DNA from: CAZQKL01 sp964593895 [NCBI: uncultured bacterium]
GTDB taxonomy: Bacteria > DYJV01
DNA length: 9,911 nucleotides
Direction: 5' to 3'
Assembly (NCBI GenBank): GCA_964593895.1
Contig: CAZQKL010000001.1
Location: 1 to 9,911, forward strand
Shown here: positions 1 to 5,487 of the stretch, one piece after another
How positions within the stretch are numbered: the stretch's first letter is position 1
Layout: each line of letters begins with the position of its first letter
Translations under genes and position numbers: made by a program
Notes under the pieces: generated by a model
Told to the model about the DNA's origin: nothing
The model's input: the letters and a program-made list of their open reading frames with translations, nothing else
The model's database searches: none

Positions 1-184
1 CCATTATGCCACCTTGAGAATTTACCTTATCAGCCCAGTATGTGTATGCATCTTTAACCAGTGAACCGCCTTTTCCAAATTTTCCAGTTAATGATACTGC
101 CACTCCTATTTTAAATTCTTTGGAATATATAATTCCTGTAAAAACAAACAACACAATCATTATTGTAAAAAATTTAACTTTCAT
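1..184 (-). CDS. ABC transporter substrate-binding protein, branched-chain amino acid type (5' end only)
   Basis: The window holds only the first 61 codons; the gene runs off the left edge. Residues 1-21 form a secretion signal: Lys-rich start, hydrophobic core, then Ser-Lys near a likely cleavage site. The mature start reads FKIGVAVSLTGKFGKGG followed by an Ala-Tyr-Trp-rich helix and NSQGGI. This is the usual opening of LivJ/Peripla_BP_6 periplasmic binding proteins (I-G-x-x-x-S-L-T-G-x-x-x-x-G, then N-x-x-G-G-I). Such proteins capture amino acids, amides or related small ligands in the periplasm and deliver them to a LivHMGF-type permease. The ligand cannot be told from this fragment. The ATG at 184-182 is chosen because a GGAGG Shine-Dalgarno lies 6 nt upstream. 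The gene is divergent from pcm and has its own candidate promoter. Confidence 0.82.
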   Translation of the reverse strand, partial: MKVKFFTIMIVLFVFTGIIYSKEFKIGVAVSLTGKFGKGGSLVKDAYTYWADKVNSQGGIM

Positions 185-190
185 CTATTT

Positions 191-195
191 CCTCC
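191..195 (-). promoter_or_regulatory. Shine-Dalgarno (GGAGG) of the substrate-binding protein gene
   Basis: On the minus strand GGAGG lies 6 nt before the ATG at 184-182. It is the most canonical ribosome binding site in the window and fixes the start of the partial gene. Confidence 0.8.
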
Positions 196-207
196 TTTTT
201 TTGAGTG

Positions 208-238
208 ATTATATTTTGAAAAAAAGATAAAAAGTCAA
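208..238 (-). promoter_or_regulatory. Candidate sigma-70 promoter for the leftward substrate-binding protein gene
   Basis: Read on the minus strand, TTGACT (238-233) is followed by a consensus TATAAT (213-208) after 19 bp. The spacer is long, but both hexamers are good. Transcription would begin near 200, leaving a short leader that contains the GGAGG at 195-191. It faces away from the pcm promoter, with 13 bp between the two -35 boxes. Confidence 0.5.
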
Positions 239-251
239 GATTTTTTCTTTG

Positions 252-280
252 TTGACATTTTATGGATATTTTTTTAGAAT
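252..280 (+). promoter_or_regulatory. Near-consensus sigma-70 promoter for pcm
   Basis: TTGACA (252-257), a 17-bp spacer and TAGAAT (275-280) give 11 of 12 consensus bases at ideal spacing. The expected start point, 6-8 nt after the -10 box, is about 286-288, exactly where the first in-frame ATG of pcm lies (287). The transcript would therefore be leaderless, or translation would begin at the second ATG (308). Confidence 0.65.
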
Positions 281-286
281 TTTTAT

Positions 287-934
287 ATGTTTAAAGATTA
301 TAAAAAAATGCGAGAATTAATGGTAAAAACTCAGCTTATTCCAAGAGGAATTAAAGATGAAAAAGTTTTAAATGCAATGAGAAAAGTGCCACGCCATATT
401 TTTGTGCCTGAAAATAGAAAAGATGAAGCTTATGAAGATGGTCCATTACCAATAGGGTATGGGCAGACCATTTCTCAACCTTATATGGTTGCAAAAATGA
501 CAGAATTGCTTGAACCTGATATTAATAAAAAAGTTTTAGAAATAGGAACAGGTTGTGGATATCAAACAGCAATTTTAGCAGAGCTTTTTAAAGAAGTGTA
601 TACAATTGAAAGAATCCCAGAACTTACAGAAATTGCAAAAGAAAATTTAAAAAAGCTTGGATATAAAAATATTCATTTTAAAATAGGTGATGGAACTGTA
701 GGTTGGAAGGAATTTGCTCCATATGATGCAATAATTGTAACAGCAGGAGCTCCAAAAGTTCCAGAAAGTTTAAAAAAACAACTTTCAGAAAATGGAGGTA
801 TTCTTGTAATTCCAGTGGGAGATAGGTTTACTCAATCTCTTTTAAAAATAAAAAGAAAAGGTAATTATTATGATACTGAAAATTTATTTTTTTGTGCTTT
901 TGTCCCTCTCATTGGAGAAGAAGGGTGGAAATGA
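287..934 (+). CDS. pcm: Protein-L-isoaspartate O-methyltransferase
   Basis: This cytosolic repair enzyme transfers a methyl group from S-adenosylmethionine to the alpha-carboxyl of abnormal L-isoaspartyl residues in ageing proteins. At 215 residues it is full length; E. coli Pcm has about 208. Visible family marks in order are MVKTQLIPRGIKDEKVL (12-28), the active-site segment GYGQTISQP (57-65, Ser63), the SAM-binding motif VLEIGTGCGYQTA (83-95), the acidic EVYTIER strand, DAIIVTAGAP, and the C-terminal [11 protein letters not shown]. The start is uncertain. ATG 287 coincides with the predicted transcription start and has no Shine-Dalgarno; ATG 308 (Met8) would still keep the conserved region. 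Family members often carry several residues before the MV-x-x-QL segment, which mildly favours 287. The stop overlaps the next gene in an ATGA junction, so the two are probably co-transcribed. Confidence 0.95.
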   Translation: MFKDYKKMRELMVKTQLIPRGIKDEKVLNAMRKVPRHIFVPENRKDEAYEDGPLPIGYGQTISQPYMVAKMTELLEPDINKKVLEIGTGCGYQTAILAELFKEVYTIERIPELTEIAKENLKKLGYKNIHFKIGDGTVGWKEFAPYDAIIVTAGAPKVPESLKKQLSENGGILVIPVGDRFTQSLLKIKRKGNYYDTENLFFCAFVPLIGEEGWK

Positions 935-1935
935 ATTTTCTTGTTCTTGGTCAACCATATTTTTTACCATTTCTTAATAAAGTTAATAAAATTTTCACAG
1001 TAGGTTTTTACGATTATAACAATATAAAACTTAAAAAAGCGGTGTATAAAATTGATTATATCCTGTCTTTAATAGACTGGAAGCCTGATTTAATCTTTCT
1101 TGGAGATGATAGCTTCCCAATAACATACATTGGACTTGAAAAAGTTGAAATACCAACTGTATGGTATGCTGTCGATTCTCATATTCATCCATGGCATCTT
1201 TTTTATGCAAATATATTTGATATTGTTCTATTTGCTCAAAAACAGTTTCTGGAAGTTGAATTTAAATATTCATACCCAAACATAAAAAAATGGTTTCCTC
1301 TTTATTGCAATCCTGAAGTTCATAAAAAATTAAATTTAAGAAAAGAGTTTGACCTCTGTTTTGTTGGAACATTAAATCCAAAATTAAATAAACCTCGGGT
1401 AGAATTAATGAATAAAATTAAATCAAAACTTGAAAACTTTTATTGTGGTGAGGGTGAGTTTGTGGAAATTTTTAATAAATCACTTATTGTTTTAAATCAA
1501 AGTGCAAATAATGATATTAATTTCAGAACATTTGAAGCAATGGCATGTGGCTCCCTACTTTTAAATGAAAGGATTGCTGGAAATGGTTTTAATGAGTTAT
1601 TCAAAGAAAATTATCATCTTATCTGTTATGAGAAGGGAAATGTTGATGAAATTGTTGAAAAAGTGAAATTTTATAAAAAAAATTTAGACAAAGCAAGAGA
1701 AATTGCTGAAAACGGGTATAAATATGTAATTGAAAATCATTCAATTAAAAATAGAGCAGAACAATTTAGAAATTTAATTGAATTTTTAAATTTTCCCGCT
1801 CTTGTTGAGAAAAGAATTAAAAACATTAAAGAGATAAATTTTCACTTAAAGATGGCTTACTTATGTGCTTCTGAATCGTATAAGTTTTATCCTGAACTTT
1901 CAAATTTATACCAGGTATTAGCATCAGAATTGTGA
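931..1935 (+). CDS. Glycosyltransferase of the CgeB/Glyco_trans_1_2 (GT-B) type
   Basis: The 334-residue protein has no signal peptide and is predicted cytosolic. The N-terminal half looks like a Rossmann domain: a PDLIFLGDD strand, then [16 protein letters not shown] (about 74-89), as in CgeB-like proteins. The C-terminal half has [10 protein letters not shown] and the donor-binding signature [11 protein letters not shown] (198-208, Glu202), typical of PF13524/GT-B enzymes, which use nucleotide sugars. About 50 residues after this domain are helical and unassigned. The acceptor cannot be deduced. The reading frame extends upstream to 892, but ATG 931 is preferred: it gives a natural [10 protein letters not shown] start, forms an ATGA overlap with the pcm stop, and is preceded by a purine-rich stretch with GGAG (914-917) and AAGGG. 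The 3' end overlaps convergent smpB by 12 bp. Confidence 0.8.
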   Translation: MNFLVLGQPYFLPFLNKVNKIFTVGFYDYNNIKLKKAVYKIDYILSLIDWKPDLIFLGDDSFPITYIGLEKVEIPTVWYAVDSHIHPWHLFYANIFDIVLFAQKQFLEVEFKYSYPNIKKWFPLYCNPEVHKKLNLRKEFDLCFVGTLNPKLNKPRVELMNKIKSKLENFYCGEGEFVEIFNKSLIVLNQSANNDINFRTFEAMACGSLLLNERIAGNGFNELFKENYHLICYEKGNVDEIVEKVKFYKKNLDKAREIAENGYKYVIENHSIKNRAEQFRNLIEFLNFPALVEKRIKNIKEINFHLKMAYLCASESYKFYPELSNLYQVLASEL

Positions 1936-2370
1936 TTTTAACTCATATCTCATCTCTCTTTCAAGGTCTCTTTTTCTTATTTCAGCTCTTTTATCGTATT
2001 TTTTCTTCCCTTTACATAATCCAAGCTCTATTTTTATCTTTCCATTTTTAATATATGCTTTTAAGGGGATTAAAGTTAAACCTTTTTCTTTAATTTTACC
2101 ATAAAGTTTCATTATTTCTTTTTTATGAAGTAGAAGTTTTCTTGTTCTGCGAGGGTCATGATTATGAATATTTCCATGTGAATAAGGACTTATATGAGCA
2201 TTAAGAAGAAAAACTTCTCCATTATCAATAATTGCATAGCTATCTTTAAGATTAATCCTTCCCTGTTTTGCTGATTTAACTTCAGTTCCTTTTAAAACAA
2301 TTCCAGCTTCATAAGTTTCTAAAATATAATAATCGTGATAAGCTTTTCTATTTGTTGCAACTACTTTCAT
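1924..2370 (-). CDS. smpB: SsrA-binding protein SmpB (trans-translation)
   Basis: SmpB binds tmRNA and brings it to stalled ribosomes, so that truncated proteins are tagged for degradation and the ribosome is released. The 148-residue protein has the full family pattern: [10 protein letters not shown], the [14 protein letters not shown] strand, [18 protein letters not shown], the [12 protein letters not shown] segment, and the C-terminal basic tail [19 protein letters not shown] that enters the mRNA channel. It is the last gene of the leftward operon and its start lies inside the 3' end of the rseC-like gene (23-bp overlap). ATG 2370 is given here. A TTG directly before it (2373-2371) would add one residue and sits closer to the upstream GAGGTGA (2389-2383), so the start is ambiguous by one codon. 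No tmRNA gene is in the window. Confidence 0.95.
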   Translation of the reverse strand: MKVVATNRKAYHDYYILETYEAGIVLKGTEVKSAKQGRINLKDSYAIIDNGEVFLLNAHISPYSHGNIHNHDPRRTRKLLLHKKEIMKLYGKIKEKGLTLIPLKAYIKNGKIKIELGLCKGKKKYDKRAEIRKRDLEREMRYELKSQF

Positions 2371-2773
2371 CAATAATTTCCGTCACCTCTGGTAATGTTT
2401 TAAATTTTTTGTCAAAAATTTTAATAATTAAAAAAGAGATAATTAATGCTGAAAAACCTGTTAAAAATGAGAAAATATCTTTTTTAAAAAGCAATTTTCC
2501 AATAATTGAAAAAAACATTAAAAAAATAATTGGAAACCCATAAACAATAATTGATGCCTTTAAAAATTTTCCCTCTTTTATTGAAATTTTTACTTTATCT
2601 CCAATTTTAGCATTAATTTTATTCACTGCTTTAATTTCTATTTTATTTTCATCTCCTCCAAAAGGATGACATACTTTTTTTGATGGACAGTTTCCACACA
2701 TAGAGCTTCTATCAGCAATAATAATTGCATTTTTATTTTCAATTGCTTTAACAATTCCAATCTCTTCTATCAT
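2348..2773 (-). CDS. rseC: RseC/MucC-family inner-membrane protein with CxxCx5C motif
   Basis: The 141-residue protein matches the SoxR-reducing-system/RseC family. The N-terminal soluble part (1-70) opens [20 protein letters not shown] and carries Cys26, Cys29 and Cys35 as [10 protein letters not shown], the same spacing as the cysteine cluster of E. coli RseC. Two membrane helices follow at about 72-94 and 99-119, then a short tail with a further Cys139. Family members are linked to sigma-E/MucC envelope regulation and to reduction of the SoxR cluster with Rnf/Rsx. No rnf/rsx gene or sigma-E operon is in the window, so the role here is open and the symbol marks family only. Start and upstream regulator stop form an ATGA overlap; the 3' end overlaps smpB by 23 bp. 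Confidence 0.82.
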   Translation of the reverse strand: MIEEIGIVKAIENKNAIIIADRSSMCGNCPSKKVCHPFGGDENKIEIKAVNKINAKIGDKVKISIKEGKFLKASIIVYGFPIIFLMFFSIIGKLLFKKDIFSFLTGFSALIISFLIIKIFDKKFKTLPEVTEIIDESSCNK

Positions 2774-4128
2774 ACTTCAATTCCAAGATTTTTTAATTTT
2801 CTATACAAATTTCTTCTCGTCATTCCAATCTCTTTTGCTGTTTTTGAAATATTTCCATTATTTTCTTTAATTTTTCTTTCAATAAAAATTTTTTCAAAAT
2901 ATTTTACAGCATCATTGAGATTTGAAAATTTTGATAAAATTTCATCAAGTCCATTTGTATAAGTTTTTTGAATTTTAATATGATTTAAAATATCTTTCTC
3001 ATCAATGATTTCTTTATCAACAAGAATAACCAATCTTTCCATTAAATTTTTTAATTCCCTAACATTTCCTGGCCAATGATAATTTTTTAGAACTTCAATT
3101 GCACTATCTGTTAATTTTCTATTTTTGCCATCCCTTTCGTAAGAAAACTTATTTAAAAAATAATTTGCAAGGATTGGTATATCTTCCTTCCTCTCTCTTA
3201 ATGGTGGAACATGTATTGGCACAACATTTAATCTATAATACAGGTCTTCTCTAAAATTCCCTTTTTTAATCTCTTCTTCAAGATTTTTATTTGTGGCAGC
3301 AATTACTCTAACATCAACTTCAATAATTTCAGTTCCTCCAACTCTTTCAAATTTCTGTTCCTGTAAAATTCTTAGTATCTTTGCCTGAGTTTTTAGGCTC
3401 ATATCTCCAATTTCATCAAGAAATAAAGTTCCTTGATGAGCAAGGTCAAACTTACCTTTTTTCTGTTCAATTGCTCCTGTGAATGAGCCTTTTTCATGAC
3501 CAAAAAGCTCACTTTCTATTAATTCTTCAGGAATAGCAGCACAATTTACATCTACAAAAGGTTTATCCCTTCTTTTGCTTTTTTTGTGAATTAATTTTGC
3601 AACAAGTTCTTTACCTGTGCCATTTTCACCAGTTATTAAAACCCAGCTATCAGTTGGTGCAATTTTATCTATAAGTTCAAGTAATTTTTTTATTGGAGGG
3701 CTATTCCCAAGAATAATTTCATCTTTCAGGATAGATTTTTTTAAGAATTTATTCTCTTCTTTAATTCTTTTATATTCAAGTGTGTTTTTTATTGTAATTA
3801 AAACCTTTTCAAGATTTAAAGGTTTTTCAAGAAAATCGTATGCATTTAGTTTTGTGCATTGGACAGCTGTTTCAATTGTGCCATGACCTGAAATCATTAT
3901 TACAGGAAGGTCTGGGTCATAATCTTTAACCCTTTTTAAAACTTCAATTCCATCAATATCTTTTAGCCATATATCAAGTAAAACAACATCTGGATGTTCA
4001 GTTTGAATAATTTTAATCCCTTCATAACCTGATAAAGCAGTCAGAACAAAATACCCTTCATCTTCAAGGGCGTCCTTTAATGAATCTAAAATATATTTTT
4101 CATCATCAATTATTAAAATTTTTTTCAT
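2770..4128 (-). CDS. ntrX: Sigma-54-dependent response regulator, NtrX-like (receiver-AAA+-Fis)
   Basis: This 452-residue protein is a complete NtrC-class activator. The receiver domain (1-120) has Asp8, Asp9, the phospho-acceptor Asp52, Ser80 and Lys102. Its DIWLKDIDG and VIMISGHGTIETAV segments are hallmarks of the NtrX branch. The AAA+ domain (about 138-370) has Walker A GENGTGKE (167-174), the sigma-54 contact loop GSFTGA (214-219; the usual loop is GAFTGA), Walker B GTLFLDEIGD (Asp238, Glu239) and the REDLYYRLNV segment with candidate arginine fingers. The Fis-type helix-turn-helix is at about 424-450. It would activate RNA polymerase-sigma-54 by ATP hydrolysis when phosphorylated. In classical systems NtrY is the kinase and lies next to NtrX; here no kinase adjoins it. 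The ATG at 4128 lies within the end of the preceding gene (23-bp overlap) and has no clear Shine-Dalgarno, suggesting translational coupling. Its target promoters are unknown. Confidence 0.92.
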   Translation of the reverse strand: MKKILIIDDEKYILDSLKDALEDEGYFVLTALSGYEGIKIIQTEHPDVVLLDIWLKDIDGIEVLKRVKDYDPDLPVIMISGHGTIETAVQCTKLNAYDFLEKPLNLEKVLITIKNTLEYKRIKEENKFLKKSILKDEIILGNSPPIKKLLELIDKIAPTDSWVLITGENGTGKELVAKLIHKKSKRRDKPFVDVNCAAIPEELIESELFGHEKGSFTGAIEQKKGKFDLAHQGTLFLDEIGDMSLKTQAKILRILQEQKFERVGGTEIIEVDVRVIAATNKNLEEEIKKGNFREDLYYRLNVVPIHVPPLRERKEDIPILANYFLNKFSYERDGKNRKLTDSAIEVLKNYHWPGNVRELKNLMERLVILVDKEIIDEKDILNHIKIQKTYTNGLDEILSKFSNLNDAVKYFEKIFIERKIKENNGNISKTAKEIGMTRRNLYRKLKNLGIEV

Positions 4129-4555
4129 AACTTTTAATTATTAATTCAGCTATAATTTTGTCAATATTTTTTAAAACATCCAGTTTATTTTTGTAGTTAT
4201 TTAAAATTTCTTTTAAATTATCTTTAGTTTCATTAATAAATTTGGCTATTTCATTTAGTTTTTTTGGCAATTTTTTAGCTTGTTTTAAATAATTATTAAA
4301 AAGTAAAATTTGAAGAATTTTTATTGAAAGCACAAGACACTTTTTTAAATATTCAATAAAGATGTAATAATCATGTTTAAGGTATGCAAGTAAAATATAA
4401 GAAAATATTAAACTTAAAAAAAAATAAAAATATTTTGCAACAAGTGAAAAAAAGAAAGAAGTATTTTTTGAAATTATTAGAGAGATAAAAAAAATCACAA
4501 TTAATAACTTTAAATTATTAGTAAAAATAGAAAAAATCGTTAAAGCAGGTATCAT
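4106..4555 (-). CDS. Unknown small membrane protein with helical cytoplasmic tail
   Basis: I do not recognise this 149-residue protein. It shows about three hydrophobic helices (16-30, 37-58, 66-88) followed by a Lys/Glu/Asn-rich, probably alpha-helical tail (90-149) with the pattern of an amphipathic or coiled-coil segment. By the positive-inside rule the Lys-rich tail should be cytoplasmic. It has no catalytic motif, no HAMP, no histidine-kinase boxes, and a single Cys (73). The gene is likely real: its ATG abuts the TAA of the cpoB-like gene with no gap, it keeps an open frame to the start of ntrX (23-bp overlap), and it shares their strand and base composition. Its place before ntrX is where a sensor partner might be expected, but that role is only inference. 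A short ECF-transporter-like or other permease fragment is an alternative that I cannot support. Confidence 0.68.
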   Translation of the reverse strand: MIPALTIFSIFTNNLKLLIVIFFISLIISKNTSFFFSLVAKYFYFFLSLIFSYILLAYLKHDYYIFIEYLKKCLVLSIKILQILLFNNYLKQAKKLPKKLNEIAKFINETKDNLKEILNNYKNKLDVLKNIDKIIAELIIKSYEKNFNN

Positions 4556-5377
4556 TTATTTTAACTTTTGCAGATAAATTTTCGCATATTTAGCTTGAGG
4601 TGATTTTGGATAATCAGATAAAATTTTTTTAAAAATTATTCTTGCACCATCATATTCTCCTATTCTCATAAATGATATTCCTTCTTTTAATAAAGCTGCT
4701 GGAACTTTATCACTTTTTGGATATTTATTTATTACTTCATCATAATTTATAATTGCTTTTTCATACATTTTTCTTTTAAAATATGTTTCTCCAAGCCAGT
4801 AATATGCATTTGGAATTAATTTTGAATCTGGAAACTTTTTTATAAATTCTTTGAATTTTTGCTCTGCTTCAGCATATTTCCCAAGTGTGAAAAGGGAATA
4901 AGCTGAATTGTATAGAGTTTTTTCATTATTTTCAGGATTTGCTTCCTGCTTTATTGATGCTATTTGATTTTTCAGAGAATTTAATTCATACTCAAGCGAA
5001 TTTAATTTATCAAAAATATCTTTAATTGCTTCCTGAGTGACTTCCTCTGCCATGTTTTCCTGAGTTGAGCCTTGCTTTATAGCTTTTGGAATTGTATTTG
5101 TAATGTCATTTAACTGATTTTGCACACTTTTAATCTCAAGTTCCATAGCATTTAGTTTAAGCTTTAATTCAGCATTTAAGCTTTTTTTGTAAGATGATAA
5201 ATCTTTTTCTACTTTTTTTAGTCTTTTTTCTATCTTTTCAATTTTTTTATTTTGCTTATTATAATAAGAGTTAAGAGCATAGACATTATTTTGCAATCTT
5301 ATGAATTGTTCATCTGAAACACAAGAAGTTAAAAAAGCAATTATTATAATAATTGGAAAAAATTTTAAAATTTTCAT
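4556..5377 (-). CDS. cpoB: CpoB/YbgF-like Tol-Pal-associated TPR lipoprotein
   Basis: The 273-residue protein starts with a lipoprotein signal: Lys-Ile-Leu-Lys, an Ile-rich core, and lipobox LTSC with Cys19. A long charged coiled-coil-forming region follows (about 22-145), interrupted near 93-115, then three TPR repeats (about 154-187, 190-224, 228-262). These carry the CpoB pattern YNSAYSLFTLGKYAEAE, PNAYYWLGETYF, and PAALLKEGISFMRIGEYDGA, ending near YAKIYLQKL. CpoB proteins couple outer-membrane constriction by Tol-Pal with septal peptidoglycan synthesis. E. coli CpoB is a soluble periplasmic protein, so the lipid anchor here is a variant; Val at +2 rather than Asp fits outer-membrane sorting. 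No tol or pal gene is present. ATG 5377 is preferred: an in-frame GTG at 5383 lies inside the GAGGG Shine-Dalgarno. It heads the leftward five-gene operon. Confidence 0.85.
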   Translation of the reverse strand: MKILKFFPIIIIIAFLTSCVSDEQFIRLQNNVYALNSYYNKQNKKIEKIEKRLKKVEKDLSSYKKSLNAELKLKLNAMELEIKSVQNQLNDITNTIPKAIKQGSTQENMAEEVTQEAIKDIFDKLNSLEYELNSLKNQIASIKQEANPENNEKTLYNSAYSLFTLGKYAEAEQKFKEFIKKFPDSKLIPNAYYWLGETYFKRKMYEKAIINYDEVINKYPKSDKVPAALLKEGISFMRIGEYDGARIIFKKILSDYPKSPQAKYAKIYLQKLK

Positions 5378-5382
5378 TTTCA

Positions 5383-5387
5383 CCCTC
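5383..5387 (-). promoter_or_regulatory. Shine-Dalgarno (GAGGG) of the cpoB-like gene
   Basis: On the minus strand GAGGG lies 5 nt before ATG 5377. It shows that the upstream in-frame GTG at 5383-5381 is part of, or too close to, the ribosome binding site to be the start. Confidence 0.65.
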
Positions 5388-5487
5388 TTTAATTACATTA
5401 TTTTCATCTTTTGCAATTAGCAGAGTTTTTATGTTTTTTCAAGCCTAAATTATTGACATAAATTAAAAATTGTGAAATAAGGAATAC
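5388..5487. promoter_or_regulatory. Divergent intergenic region between the cpoB operon and the TonB-receptor operon
   Basis: About 100 bp must hold promoters for both units. For the rightward unit, TTGACA (5453-5458) with a 17-bp spacer reaches AATAAG (5476-5481, 4 of 6 consensus), but that hexamer overlaps the Shine-Dalgarno AAGGA (5479-5483) and would start transcription at the ATG. TTTTCA (5436-5441) with TAAATT (5459-5464) at 17 bp is a weaker option that leaves a normal leader. For the leftward unit the best pair is TTGAAA (5442-5437) with GCTAAT (5421-5416) at 15 bp, which is weak. No sigma-54 type GG/GC promoter, operator palindrome or riboswitch fold was recognised. Confidence 0.4.

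Noticed and set aside
42-230. Plus-strand reading frame of 62 codons
   Set aside because: It is antisense to the signal peptide and Shine-Dalgarno of the substrate-binding protein gene and shows no family features.
892-930. Longer glycosyltransferase start at 892 (MCFCPSHWRRR extension)
   Set aside because: This stretch is the pcm 3' end read in another frame. ATG 931 has the ATGA overlap, a purine-rich ribosome site before it and a normal N-terminus.
2352-2543. Plus-strand reading frame of 63 codons
   Set aside because: It lies opposite the rseC-like gene and reflects its hydrophobic AT-rich codons.
3617-3886. Plus-strand reading frame of 89 codons
   Set aside because: It is antisense to the conserved ntrX receiver/AAA+ linker and has no recognisable domain or ribosome site.
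5384-5487. Sigma-54 promoter (GG-N10-GC) that NtrX could act on
   Set aside because: The only TTGCA-like element (5411-5416) has no GG at the required distance on either strand.
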